DNA from: a virus
Virus record (IMG/VR): IMGVR_UViG_3300036832_000330
Span: 29,648 to 93,647 of that record
DNA length: 64,000 bases
Strand: one strand, 5' to 3'
Shown: positions 17,149 through 26,266 of the stretch, piece after piece
Layout: each line of letters starts with the position of its first letter
Numbering within the stretch: position 1 is the first letter of the stretch
Translations under genes and position numbers: made by a program
The notes under the pieces: generated by a model
Seen by the model: only the letters and a program-made list of their open reading frames with translations
What the model was told of the DNA's origin: nothing
The model's database searches: none

Positions 17149-18901
17149 CCCCACCTCCACTCCGCAGCTTTACCCTGGTGTCTATCCGGCCAAGGTCTTC
17201 GCCAACAATGATCCGCAGCACAAAGCCCGGATCCAGATGTACATCCCCCAGATCTACGGGACCATGCCGGTCAAGATCTGGGCACCTCCGGTCTCCCAGG
17301 CATCCGGCTCGCCGGCAGTGGGCAGCGTGGTGTGGTGCCTGTTCCAGGGCGGTGACCCTGCCTACCCCACCTACCTGCCCCAGACGGCGGGTGGAGGTGG
17401 TGCCATTGGCCCGACAGGCCCCACCGGGCCACAGGGTCCAGTCGGTGCCCAGGGTCCACTAGGTCCGACTGGCCCAACGGGACCGCAGGGGATCGTTGGC
17501 CCCACTGGTCCCTCAGGTGGCCCACCTGGGCCTACGGGAGCGACGGGTCCGACCGGCCCCACGGGATTGGTAGGGCCTCCAGGAGCGACCGGTCCTGCGG
17601 GTGCCATCGGTAGCCCTGGCCCGACTGGATCCACAGGACCGACTGGCCCTCAGGGTCCAGCCGGTGGCCCTACCGGACCCACCGGTCCTCAAGGCCCACC
17701 TGGACTCACCTACATCACCACGCTGACCTCGCCCACGGTGGCCGGCTCCCCTTACACCGTCGTCCACAACCTGGGTGCCACCTATCCACTGGTCGAACTG
17801 TGGGATGCGGTGACTGGCTTCATGATCACCGCCGATGTCACGCGGGTGGACGCTAATACCATCCGGGTCTCTTTCCGACAGAACGCCGCCAACAACGTCA
17901 CCGTGGTGGTCACGGGAGGAGCATCAGGCAGCGGACCTACCGGCTCCACTGGCCCCACTGGTGTCGCTGGTCCGACCGGCCCCACCGGGCCTACTGGAGC
18001 GACTGGGCAAGGCATCAGCATCAAAGGCTCGGTGCCCAACTCGGGCAGTCTGCCCTCCACTGGTAATCAGCCAGGTGACGGGTGGATCACTGCTGATACC
18101 GGGCACCTGTGGGTATGGGACGGGACCAAGTGGACAGACGCCGGCCTGGTTCAGGGTCCACCCGGTGTCGCTGGCCCCACGGGACCGACTGGAGCTATTG
18201 GCCCCACGGGTCCGACCGGCAACACGGGAGCCACTGGATCTCAAGGCATCCAGGGAGTGGCCGGTCCCACCGGGCCAACAGGAGCCACCGGGACGACAGG
18301 GGTCACTGGCGCGTCTGGATCCACTGGGCCGACAGGGCCGACTGGTGCGGCCTCCACTGTCCCTGGCCCCACTGGGCCGACTGGGTCGACCGGTCCTGCC
18401 GGCACGGGCCTCGTCTACACGGCAACGCTCACCACTCCTACGGTGGCCGGTTCTCCCTACACAGTGACTCACACCCTGGGCGTTCAGTATCCCTTGGTGG
18501 AACTGTGGGACTCTGTCACTGGCTCCATGATCCAGGCCGATGTCGCCACTGTCGACACCAACAGCATCCGGGTCACGTTTCGTCAGGATGCCGCCCACAA
18601 CGTCACAGTGGTCGTCACTGGCTCGACTTCAGGGAGCGGCCCCGCCGGTCCTCCCGGCCCCACCGGTCCCACAGGAGCCACTGGCCCCGCCGGTACGGGA
18701 GCCGGTCAGACCTTGACCTGGAACCAGGCCAGCGCAGCCACGGTGTGGACGATCCCTCACAATCTTGGCTACTACCCCAACGTGACCGCAGTGGACTCGG
18801 CGGGCACTGAGATCTTCCCAGGCACGGTGAAGTACATAAGCGCCACCACAGTTGAACTCGACTTCTCGGCTGCCGTGGGCGGCTCGGCGTACCTGAGTTA
18901 G
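17132..18901 (+). CDS. Spike-like OB-domain protein fused to collagen-like rods and repeat domains
   Basis: 589 residues. Residues 12-87 ([47 protein letters not shown]) are a gpV/gp5-type OB domain as in baseplate spikes. They are followed by G-x-y collagen-like blocks rich in GPTGPTGPQ (about 91-190, 270-290, 345-425, 505-525). Between these are two copies of a roughly 70-residue domain ([16 protein letters not shown] ... VTVVVTGG) and a third diverged copy at the C-terminus. The spike domain thus carries a long trimeric appendage. It overlaps the hub gene by 17 bases. Confidence 0.8.
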   Translation: MSTSVSPTSTPQLYPGVYPAKVFANNDPQHKARIQMYIPQIYGTMPVKIWAPPVSQASGSPAVGSVVWCLFQGGDPAYPTYLPQTAGGGGAIGPTGPTGPQGPVGAQGPLGPTGPTGPQGIVGPTGPSGGPPGPTGATGPTGPTGLVGPPGATGPAGAIGSPGPTGSTGPTGPQGPAGGPTGPTGPQGPPGLTYITTLTSPTVAGSPYTVVHNLGATYPLVELWDAVTGFMITADVTRVDANTIRVSFRQNAANNVTVVVTGGASGSGPTGSTGPTGVAGPTGPTGPTGATGQGISIKGSVPNSGSLPSTGNQPGDGWITADTGHLWVWDGTKWTDAGLVQGPPGVAGPTGPTGAIGPTGPTGNTGATGSQGIQGVAGPTGPTGATGTTGVTGASGSTGPTGPTGAASTVPGPTGPTGSTGPAGTGLVYTATLTTPTVAGSPYTVTHTLGVQYPLVELWDSVTGSMIQADVATVDTNSIRVTFRQDAAHNVTVVVTGSTSGSGPAGPPGPTGPTGATGPAGTGAGQTLTWNQASAATVWTIPHNLGYYPNVTAVDSAGTEIFPGTVKYISATTVELDFSAAVGGSAYLS

Positions 18902-18910
18902 GAGCGAACC

Positions 18911-20392
18911 ATGCCCACCTTCTACGGCGCTGTTGACCTGATCCAGAACGAGCTTCGCAACGCCACCGTCCAGAACCTGGGATCGGCCCCGGCCACACCA
19001 CATGCCGGTCAGCTTTACTACAACACCGCCAATAACACACTGTGGTGGTGGAATGGCACAGCCTGGATAGCAGCTTCAGGAGCTACACCGGGCAGCACAG
19101 TCACCACCCAGGCAGTCGGTGATGCTGCGGTCGTTGGTGCCCTCACCAGTTTTGCCCGTGAGGATCACAAGCACGGGCGAGAAGCATTCGGTGGCACGGT
19201 CACGGCAGACACCACCTTTGGTGCTGGTTCAGCAGTCGGTAGTGCTACCACGCTGCCGCACTCTGACCATAGTCATGGTTCTCCCACCCATGACGCCACG
19301 GCGCACAGTGCCCTGTTAGGTACGGTCACGGCGGAACCGACCTTTGGTAGCGCCAGCACCAACGGTGCAGCAGGCACGATCTCACGCTCGGATCATGCCC
19401 ACGGTAACCCCACCCACGGTGCGGCTGACCACACGGCCTTGTTGGGAGCGGTCACTCCCGAACCCACCTTTGGCTCAGCCAGTGCCAATGGTGCGGCCAC
19501 CACCATCTCTCGTTCAGACCATGCTCACGGCAATCCCACCCACCTGGCCGGCGATCACTCCTCGATCTCGCTGTCGGCCTTCGCTGTGCCTACGGCGGCG
19601 CTGAACCTCAACAACCAGAACATCAACAACCTGGCGGATCCCACTACCGCTCAGCAGGCTGCCACCAAGAACTACGTCGACAATGCGGTAGCGGGCCTGT
19701 CCTGGAAGGCCCCGGCTCGGGGTGCATCCACCGCCAACATCGCCGCTCTGTCGGGCACCATGACCCTGGACGGCGTGGCCCTGATCGCGGGCGACCGTGT
19801 CCTGGTCAAGAACCAGACCACACAGTCAGCCAACGGTGTCTATGTGGTGGCGGCGGGAGCGTGGGCCAGGGCCACTGACTGTGCCACCGCGGCCCAGCTT
19901 CTCAACATGGCGGTCTACATCGAGGAAGGCACCACCCAGGCCGACACGGGCTGGGTCATGACCACCAACGCTCCCATCACGGTGGGCAGCACGAACCTCG
20001 TCTACGTGCAGTTCACTGGGGCGGGCACCTATACCGCCGGCAATGGCCTGCAACTTACTGGCAACGTCTTCTCGGTCCTGAATGCTGACACGAGCATCAC
20101 GGTGGCGGGAGGTGGCATCTCGGTCAACACCGCAGTCATCGCCACTCAGGCGTACGTCAACACCGCCGTCACCGGGGTGACCAAGAAATACGCCGCCAAC
20201 CTGACCGGCACGGCCTCGCCGGAAACCGTGACCCATAACCTCAACACAAGGGATGTGCAAGTGACTGTACTGAATGGCGCATCGCCCTACGGTGCCGTCG
20301 AGGTGGATTGGCAGGCCACTACTGTCAACACCGTGACCATCAGCTACAACCCCAACCTGGGAGCGGGTTATCGAGTGGTGGTGCAAGGCTGA
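18911..20392 (+). CDS. Tail fibre protein with repeated HxH motifs
   Basis: 493 residues; AGGAGCGAACC precedes the ATG. Four near-tandem units contain DHxHG (REDHKHG, HSDHSHG and twice SRSDHAHG), interleaved with NPTH/SPTH. In T4 gp37 similar HxH motifs bind metal along the fibre axis. A later block (LNLNNQNINNLADPTTAQQA, ATKNYVDNAV) is the common fibre motif before a receptor-facing domain. The C-terminal 70 residues are a copy of the HNLN-type domain found in the flanking genes. This is a long fibre component. Confidence 0.85.
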   Translation: MPTFYGAVDLIQNELRNATVQNLGSAPATPHAGQLYYNTANNTLWWWNGTAWIAASGATPGSTVTTQAVGDAAVVGALTSFAREDHKHGREAFGGTVTADTTFGAGSAVGSATTLPHSDHSHGSPTHDATAHSALLGTVTAEPTFGSASTNGAAGTISRSDHAHGNPTHGAADHTALLGAVTPEPTFGSASANGAATTISRSDHAHGNPTHLAGDHSSISLSAFAVPTAALNLNNQNINNLADPTTAQQAATKNYVDNAVAGLSWKAPARGASTANIAALSGTMTLDGVALIAGDRVLVKNQTTQSANGVYVVAAGAWARATDCATAAQLLNMAVYIEEGTTQADTGWVMTTNAPITVGSTNLVYVQFTGAGTYTAGNGLQLTGNVFSVLNADTSITVAGGGISVNTAVIATQAYVNTAVTGVTKKYAANLTGTASPETVTHNLNTRDVQVTVLNGASPYGAVEVDWQATTVNTVTISYNPNLGAGYRVVVQG

Positions 20393-21978
20393 TGCCCCGT
20401 ACTTATGGCACCACCAACGTCATGCCCTACGCCTCTGCGCCGGCAGTGGGCGCGGTGGGCGACGAGTACTACAACACCACCAACAAGTTCCTGTACCTCT
20501 CGGACGGCACGGCCTGGAACGCCATTATGGGTGGGGGAGGAGGAGGTGGTGGCTCGCCGGCCTGGGTGGGCACCATCACCTCGCCGGTAGCGGGGACCAC
20601 CTACACCCTGACCCACAACCTCAACACCTCGACGCCCTTCGTGCAGCTATGGGATGCCGTCACGCTGGTGCAGGTCATCGGTCAGGTGGTGGCTGTCAAC
20701 GCCAATCAGGTACAGGTCACCTTCTCGGCCACCCCGGCCCACAACGTGACGGTGGTGGTAGGCGGCATCTCGGCGGTAGGCACGGCCACCTCCACTGGCC
20801 CCTGGACTGGGACCATCTCCACGCCCGCCGCCAATACCGCCTACACCCTGACCCACAGTCTGAATACCGCCACCCCCATCGTGCAGATGTACGACGCCGT
20901 GACCAGGGCACAGATCATGGGTCAGATCGTGGCGACCACCGTCAACTCCATCACGGTCACCTTCACCCAGGCCCCGCCCAACAACGTCACGGTGGTCATC
21001 AGCACGGGCGGCATAGCCGCCTCTGGTGTCGCGCCCTCTGGTCCCTGGACTTCCGCCATCGTCAGTCCCGCTGCCCTGACCACCTACACCCTGACCCACA
21101 GCCTGAATAGCTCTACACCTTTGGTGCAACTCTGGGATGCGGTCACCAAGCTCCAGGTGCAGGCCCAGGTGACGGCGCTCGACGCCAACCGCATAGCGGT
21201 CCTCTTCGCCACGGCCCCACCCAACAACGTCAACGTGGTGGTGAGCAGCGGAGGTGGCACGCCCGGACCCACGGCTGCCAATGTCTATTACCTGACCTAC
21301 TACCAGACCATCCCGGCAGTGCAGGCCGGCTCGCCCTACACCCTGAACCACAGGCTCAACAGCACCCAGATCATCGTGCAGCTATGGGACGCGACCACCC
21401 TCCAGTTGGTGCAGGCCCAGGTTCAGATCATCGACGCCAATAACATCCGCATCAGCGTGGCTCAGTCCATGCCCAACGCCGTGAACGCGGTGGTGATGAT
21501 CGGTCCTAGCACTCCTGCGGCGGTCAACCCTGGCGACATGGCGAGCAAATCCTACGTTGATACCGCAGGGTCCACCCGCTATGCCTTCAGGGGTGTGCGG
21601 ACTGCTGCGCTTAACTCATCTGGCACAGCAGCCACTTCACAGATCGTGGTGTTCGATCAGGCACCTGTCAATCAGGGCAACTGTTACAACACTACTACCG
21701 GTCTGTATACCTGCCCGGTTGCTGGTGTGTACATGGTTCACGGCGGGTTAGGGTGGAACCTGAGTGCGTCGGGCCAGGGTTTTACACAAATATTTAAAAA
21801 CGGTGCCGAAGTGCGACGTGTAGGTATTACCAGCTCTGGATATGCCGAGACTAGTGTTACATACATCGATCTGTGCGTGGCAGGGGACACATTCCAACTG
21901 AATAATCAGAGTTCGTTGACTACCCAAGGTATTCGGCTCGGCACTGAAACCTACTTCAATGCTGTATTCATGGGATAG
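20392..21978 (+). CDS. Tail fibre protein with four repeat domains and a C1q-like tip
   Basis: 528 residues, ATG overlapping the previous stop. Four copies of a 75-90-residue domain (TSPVAGTTYTLTHNLNTSTP, FVQLWDAVT, NVTVVVGG) occupy about 55-375. Then ASKSYVDTAG leads to a C1q/TNF-like globular head (about 390-528: RYAFRGVRTAALNSSG, PVAGVYMVHGGLGW, GTETYFNAVFMG). Heads of this fold form trimers that contact receptors. The part coding for the head is much richer in A+T (25 G/C of 60 in 21781-21840) than the repeats. Confidence 0.82.
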   Translation: MPRTYGTTNVMPYASAPAVGAVGDEYYNTTNKFLYLSDGTAWNAIMGGGGGGGGSPAWVGTITSPVAGTTYTLTHNLNTSTPFVQLWDAVTLVQVIGQVVAVNANQVQVTFSATPAHNVTVVVGGISAVGTATSTGPWTGTISTPAANTAYTLTHSLNTATPIVQMYDAVTRAQIMGQIVATTVNSITVTFTQAPPNNVTVVISTGGIAASGVAPSGPWTSAIVSPAALTTYTLTHSLNSSTPLVQLWDAVTKLQVQAQVTALDANRIAVLFATAPPNNVNVVVSSGGGTPGPTAANVYYLTYYQTIPAVQAGSPYTLNHRLNSTQIIVQLWDATTLQLVQAQVQIIDANNIRISVAQSMPNAVNAVVMIGPSTPAAVNPGDMASKSYVDTAGSTRYAFRGVRTAALNSSGTAATSQIVVFDQAPVNQGNCYNTTTGLYTCPVAGVYMVHGGLGWNLSASGQGFTQIFKNGAEVRRVGITSSGYAETSVTYIDLCVAGDTFQLNNQSSLTTQGIRLGTETYFNAVFMG

Positions 21979-21987
21979 GACGGGCTG

Positions 21988-22545
21988 ATGACACTCCTCA
22001 ACTACACCTACCCGATCCCTCTCCCGGCCCCGGTTACGTCGGGGTCAGGTATCCAGAGCTATACCGATCCGATGGGTGACGTATGGGTAGCTGCCAATGG
22101 GGTGAACTCGGGCAACTGGAAGCGGGCCAGAGATGCGTTGCATTGTGAGTATTATCGGGCGGCTGCCTGGACGACTCCAACTTCGTTGTCGGCGGTAGCT
22201 ATGGATCAGGTCATCGAGGATTTCTATGGCCTATACAATGCCAACACTGGTGTGTTCTCGGTTCCGGTCACAGGACTGTACCTGCTTAACTTTTCCGTAG
22301 CGGCGACGGCGACCGCGATCAACCAATGGCTGAACTGCGTTCTCGTTAACACTGGCGGTAGCATGGTAGCGCAGTTCCAGAACTACGCCGGTGCCGCCGC
22401 CAACTTTACCTCTGCCACCATTTACCAACGTGCCCTCGCTAACACGGAGACAATCACTACCAAGGTGAACGCTAGTGTTGGCATGACAGGGAGTATCGGT
22501 GTGAATGCGAGTCGATTTGGGGCCGTATACCTGGGGACAAGCTGA
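21988..22545 (+). CDS. Tandem head-domain paralogue 1, C1q-like
   Basis: 185 residues. First of four tandem paralogues sharing an N-terminal half (PIPLPAPVTSGSGIQSYTDP, MGDVWVAANGVNSGNWKRAR) followed by a variable beta-rich C1q/TNF-like domain that ends YLGTS. These are likely trimeric receptor-binding or adhesin heads of the tail. The stop overlaps the next start (GCTGATG). Confidence 0.75.
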   Translation: MTLLNYTYPIPLPAPVTSGSGIQSYTDPMGDVWVAANGVNSGNWKRARDALHCEYYRAAAWTTPTSLSAVAMDQVIEDFYGLYNANTGVFSVPVTGLYLLNFSVAATATAINQWLNCVLVNTGGSMVAQFQNYAGAAANFTSATIYQRALANTETITTKVNASVGMTGSIGVNASRFGAVYLGTS

Positions 22546-23105
22546 TGAGCTTTCCTACCTACGCCGATCCCATCCCCACCCCGGCTCCCCTCACGTCGGG
22601 CACCACCACTCAGAGCTTCACTGACCCTCTGGGTGACGTGTGGGTAGCCAAGAACGGGGTCAGAGGTGGCAACTGGTACCGGGCCAGGGACGTGCTGCGT
22701 TGTCACTACAGTCGGGCCGCAGCCTTCAACTTCACCAACGCCAATGTTGTCCTCGCATATGACACGGTGAACACGGGTGGCGATTCATACGGCCTTATGG
22801 CGGGGGGTGCCTTCACGGCACCAGTAGCCGGTGTCTATATGTGGTTCCTTCAGGTTTGTGGCACGGCTACAGCCGCCGCTCAGTGGTTTCAGTTGACGGG
22901 TCTAAACAATGGGGCGTTTGGCTGGAGCCAAAACCGTGTCTATGCTGTGGGGGCGGGCAACGTCACCCTTTCAGTGACCGATTCACAGCCCCTGAACGCT
23001 ACTGACACCATACAGCCGCAGATCATCTGTTCAGCAGCTTCTCTGGCTGGTGTTGCCAACGGACTACTCACCTATGGATTCTTCAACTACATGGGGACGG
23101 GCTGA
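22545..23105 (+). CDS. Tandem head-domain paralogue 2, C1q-like
   Basis: 186 residues; the same conserved N-terminal part as its neighbours (PAPLTSGTTTQSFTDPLGD, VWVAKNGVRGGNWYRARDVL), then a diverged beta domain with PVAGVYMWFLQVCG and an end at NYMGTG. It shares almost no residues with paralogue 1 in the exposed half beyond the fold pattern. The junction with the next gene repeats the string GGGACGGGCTGATGAGCTTT. Confidence 0.75.
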   Translation: MSFPTYADPIPTPAPLTSGTTTQSFTDPLGDVWVAKNGVRGGNWYRARDVLRCHYSRAAAFNFTNANVVLAYDTVNTGGDSYGLMAGGAFTAPVAGVYMWFLQVCGTATAAAQWFQLTGLNNGAFGWSQNRVYAVGAGNVTLSVTDSQPLNATDTIQPQIICSAASLAGVANGLLTYGFFNYMGTG

Positions 23106-23692
23106 TGAGCTTTATCGAAGTACCTAGCTACGCGCCCATGATCAACCTGCCACCTCCGGTCACGTCAGGCAGTGGGCTTCAGACCTTCACTGATGTGCTG
23201 GGTGACCTGTGGGTGGCGCAGAATGGCACGGCAGGGGGAGCCTGGAAGCGAGCCAGGGACGTGTTGCATGCTCGGGTCTACCGCAATGCCGCTTTCAACT
23301 GCAACAGCGGCACCTTGACCCTGGTGCCGATGGACGGGGTGTATCGGGACGCCTGGGGGATGAGTGATGGCAGCGGGATCGCTTTCCTCGTCACCGGAGC
23401 GTTCGCCGTCACCATGCAACTTGGCTTCGTGGCGACGGTAGCGGCACAGTGGATGATGACCCGTGCCTATGTTGGGCCGGTTGGGTCAGAACTACTCCTC
23501 GGAGCGGCACAGAACGCTTCGGCCATCGCATCCGGCACTTGGTCGGCCAGTGTGACGTTCAACCATGTGGTTACGAACGCCGCTTCTCATGTGCTGACCC
23601 AAGTGACCGCCAGCGGGACCATGGCGTTATCGGTGGCTGCCGGAAGCCCGACTTGGTGCTGGCTGTCAGTGAGCTATCTAGGGACGGGCTGA
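23105..23692 (+). CDS. Tandem head-domain paralogue 3, C1q-like
   Basis: 195 residues, the longest and most diverged of the four in the variable half. The conserved start (PPPVTSGSGLQTFTDVLGDL, WVAQNGTAGGAWKRARDVLH) and the end VSYLGTG identify the family. It probably forms a trimeric globular head like its neighbours. It overlaps both flanking genes by one base. Confidence 0.75.
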   Translation: MSFIEVPSYAPMINLPPPVTSGSGLQTFTDVLGDLWVAQNGTAGGAWKRARDVLHARVYRNAAFNCNSGTLTLVPMDGVYRDAWGMSDGSGIAFLVTGAFAVTMQLGFVATVAAQWMMTRAYVGPVGSELLLGAAQNASAIASGTWSASVTFNHVVTNAASHVLTQVTASGTMALSVAAGSPTWCWLSVSYLGTG

Positions 23693-24258
23693 TGTCAACT
23701 ACTGAGTTTGCTGCTTACGTTCCGCTCATTCCGCTGCCTGCCCCGGTCACCTCGGGCAGCGCCATCCAGGTCTACACCGACCCCTATGGCGATGTGTGGG
23801 TGGCGAAGAACGGTGTGGACAGTGGCAACTGGCATCGAGCCAGGGATGTGCTGTACTGCCGGATTACCCGAACCGCTGCCTACACCCTCCCGGCTAGCCC
23901 CAACGGGGTGGCAATGCCGTGGGACGGAGCAGTAGCGGGCCAAGACAAATATGGCATGTACAATGGCACCGGCATCACGGTCCCTATTGGCGGGATTTGG
24001 ATGTTTGGGGCGGTTATTGAGCTAAACAATACGGCAGTGAATCAAGTCCTTGGTTACTATGTGGGGGCGAGTCGATCATCTACCAACCAGATGCCTGGCA
24101 CTGGCTTCCCGCTGCGTGTAGCTCACACCACCACACAGATTACGGCAGCCAATGCGGCTGTCAACGTCGTATTTGAGTACACGACAGCAAGCCTGGTGAT
24201 GACGGTTGGTACCGGGGATCGTTGCCACATGTGGGCGCAATACTTGGGGACGAGCTAA
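23692..24258 (+). CDS. Tandem head-domain paralogue 4, C1q-like
   Basis: 188 residues from the ATG at 23692, overlapping the stop of paralogue 3. Conserved N-terminal half (PLPAPVTSGSAIQVYTDPYG, DVWVAKNGVDSGNWHRAR) and end QYLGTS; the central beta domain is unique. Together the four genes form a cassette of alternative or hetero-assembled receptor-binding heads following the main fibres. Confidence 0.75.
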   Translation: MSTTEFAAYVPLIPLPAPVTSGSAIQVYTDPYGDVWVAKNGVDSGNWHRARDVLYCRITRTAAYTLPASPNGVAMPWDGAVAGQDKYGMYNGTGITVPIGGIWMFGAVIELNNTAVNQVLGYYVGASRSSTNQMPGTGFPLRVAHTTTQITAANAAVNVVFEYTTASLVMTVGTGDRCHMWAQYLGTS

Positions 24259-24270
24259 AAGGAGGAACAT

Positions 24271-24852
24271 GTGAGTTATCTGACCTACGCCCTGCTGACT
24301 GAGGACGTGAACTTCGGGAGGAGATCACGGGCCTGCATCAACTACACAGCCAACCTCAAGAACCAGGACAGTGATCCTGCCATAGCGGCACTGGCGAACG
24401 ACTTGCTGAAGCAGGAGCCGTTGCAGACTGTCGTCCTGCTGAACTCCATCTGTGCTGGCCCGAACTTCAGCGACATCGTGGACAACGGCGACGGCACCAT
24501 CGACTCGTCCAAGATCACTGACGAGGACATCACTTCCCACACCGACAATATGTTCTCTGAGGTGGCGAGGATCTTCTATCCGTACTCGGCAGACACTCCA
24601 CCTTCACAGCCGGTGATCAGCGGAGTGGATCCGACCAGCGGTAGCAAGGGCACCACCATCACTATCTCTGGGGTAGCACTGAGCGGGACCACGAATGTCG
24701 CCCTGAATGATCTTGACTGCACCAACCTCAACGTGGTCAGCGACACTGAGGTCACGGCAGACACGCCACTCGATACCGGCAAGGGTGTCTGGCCCCTCGT
24801 GGTGACGGTGGATGGCACCGACATCACCGGCCCAATCTTCCAGGTCACCTAG
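24271..24852 (+). CDS. Virion protein with C-terminal IPT/TIG Ig-like domain
   Basis: 193 residues; GTG start behind a strong AAAGGAGGAACAT. The N-terminal 110 residues are mixed and unassigned. The last 80 (PVISGVDPTSGSKGTTITIS, GVALSGTTNVAL, TPLDTGKGVWPLVVTVDG) are an IPT/TIG immunoglobulin-like domain, a common decoration on phage virion proteins. A similar domain ends the minus-strand protein at 26759. Confidence 0.7.
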   Translation: MSYLTYALLTEDVNFGRRSRACINYTANLKNQDSDPAIAALANDLLKQEPLQTVVLLNSICAGPNFSDIVDNGDGTIDSSKITDEDITSHTDNMFSEVARIFYPYSADTPPSQPVISGVDPTSGSKGTTITISGVALSGTTNVALNDLDCTNLNVVSDTEVTADTPLDTGKGVWPLVVTVDGTDITGPIFQVT

Positions 24853-24862
24853 GATCTGACCA

Positions 24863-25204
24863 GTGATTGACGGCCCGCGCCCGGTGCGCCTTCAGAACTC
24901 TGGCGACATCTACCAGGAGCTTGGCCCCAACTATTCCTCCCAGGAGCTACTGGTCACCGCGGCCCTGCGGACGGCCATGATCCCCGGCCAGGAGATCGTG
25001 GCTGAGGTGCGGCCCCCCATCCCTACTCTGGGCGATCCCTTCCCGCCCCGGTACGGGTACGCCCCCTACCAGGATCGCCAGGCCACCATCCAGGAGGCCC
25101 TCGACGTGAACCGGAGCTACCCGAATCGTCGCTGGGATCTCTCGGGCGGGGTAGCCGGCTGGCAGGGCGCAGCGCGTAACGTAGGTGTGGAAGATGTCTG
25201 GTAG
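24863..25204 (+). CDS. Hypothetical virion-operon protein, 113 aa
   Basis: 113 residues from a GTG start (GACCAGTG; weak ribosome-binding site). The middle is proline/tyrosine-rich (PPRYGYAPYQDRQAT). No membrane segment or family motif is visible. Position at the end of the tail operon suggests a minor structural or assembly role. Confidence 0.6.
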   Translation: MIDGPRPVRLQNSGDIYQELGPNYSSQELLVTAALRTAMIPGQEIVAEVRPPIPTLGDPFPPRYGYAPYQDRQATIQEALDVNRSYPNRRWDLSGGVAGWQGAARNVGVEDVW

Positions 25205-25212
25205 GAGGACAC

Positions 25213-25497
25213 ATGTCTGATCTGTTCGGAGGAGGTCGGGGAGCGCCCGAAGGGATCGGCCCCATCGAGGGCCTGGCACCCTCACCAGGAGCGGGACCGG
25301 GACGCATCCTGGGCCTGTCCCAGGCCCTCAAGCTCGGTGGTGACCTGGGTGGCCCCCTGGCTCAGCACTTCATCAATCGGGCCAAGGCCCGAAAGGACTT
25401 CAACGACGCCCCGGCGGATGATCCTCTTGGCGCAGACGATGGCAACTTGATCAAGACTGCTGGCGCTGGACCCATTGATCCAGCGGTGGTCCCCTAG
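25213..25497 (+). CDS. Hypothetical Gly/Pro-rich protein, 94 aa
   Basis: Ninety-four residues with TAGGAGGACAC before the ATG. The N-terminal half is Gly/Pro-rich (FGGGRGAPEGIGPIEGLAPS); the second half is helical (LAQHFINRAKARKDFNDAPA). No known family. The AGGAGGAC leader is repeated before the next gene, indicating efficient coupled translation. Confidence 0.6.
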   Translation: MSDLFGGGRGAPEGIGPIEGLAPSPGAGPGRILGLSQALKLGGDLGGPLAQHFINRAKARKDFNDAPADDPLGADDGNLIKTAGAGPIDPAVVP

Positions 25498-25505
25498 GAG
25501 GACGC

Positions 25506-25748
25506 ATGGCTGAGAACAGAGACCGCAGCATGAATGCCGAACTCATAGACGGCATGGTCGATGGCACCTACAAGCGTGTCATCCGCGACCGCTCCAACTA
25601 CCCGGACCCTGACCGCCGGCTCCAGCGAGCCGACAGGCTGGCCCTCAACCATGGCACCAACGGCTTCGGTGTGGCTGAGGCCCCGGAGAAGCGCACGCCC
25701 GATGGCCGCTTCTCCCATGGCGTGGGCTTCATTCCCCCTGTCACCTGA
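25506..25748 (+). CDS. Hypothetical charged protein, 80 aa
   Basis: Eighty residues, Arg/Asp-rich (MAENRDRSMNAELIDGMVDG), behind TAGGAGGACGC. The last base of its stop is the first base of the next gene. No motif seen; probably a small cytosolic or virion-assembly protein. Confidence 0.6.
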   Translation: MAENRDRSMNAELIDGMVDGTYKRVIRDRSNYPDPDRRLQRADRLALNHGTNGFGVAEAPEKRTPDGRFSHGVGFIPPVT

Positions 25749-26266
25749 TGCCACGTCTGTTGGTCTGCCGGGAGTGCAAGACCATCGAGGAACTCCCGCT
25801 CTACAACGGCTCGCCCAAGCTTGAGGCCCAGGATCCCCTCCTGGACAACCTCGTGCGCCGGCACGTCCAGGCCCATGACACCAAGGACGACACCGCTGCC
25901 CTCCTGGTGGCGTCGGAGGAGGCGTGCAACTGCGTCAAGTGCAAGGGTCGCTACACCTTCTGGCAGGCCCACCGGGACGAGGTGTTGAAGGGCCTGGGCG
26001 AGCGGTGGACTGGCTTCCACCCGGAGTTCTACGCCACCAAGGACACCTACAAAGAAGATGCCATGCGGTGCTACAACATCCACCGCCGGCCCAAGGGCAC
26101 CGACTGCATCGACTACCGCGACGACGGGCGCAAGCTGACCGGGAAGAACTGGCCCAGGGATAAGGCCGTCTACCTCTGTGACTTCTGCCCGGTGGAGACC
26201 CAGGTGACCACGGCCATCCGCCATGCCGCCGGCATGTACAAGAGAGCGCCAGGCGAAGTTGACTGA
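25748..26266 (+). CDS. Putative zinc-binding protein, 172 aa
   Basis: 172 residues with three Cys pairs: LVCREC at the N-terminus, CNCVKC near 59-64 and LCDFC near 141-145, plus several histidines, so one or two zinc sites are likely. Near the end of the tail operon. Phage zinc-ribbon proteins of this kind are mostly uncharacterised; no function is assigned. Confidence 0.6.
   Translation: MPRLLVCRECKTIEELPLYNGSPKLEAQDPLLDNLVRRHVQAHDTKDDTAALLVASEEACNCVKCKGRYTFWQAHRDEVLKGLGERWTGFHPEFYATKDTYKEDAMRCYNIHRRPKGTDCIDYRDDGRKLTGKNWPRDKAVYLCDFCPVETQVTTAIRHAAGMYKRAPGEVD

Noticed and set aside
17132-24258. Diversity-generating retroelement acting on the fibre genes
   Set aside because: No reverse transcriptase frame or template/variable repeat pair is visible; divergence of the four head genes looks like ordinary duplication.
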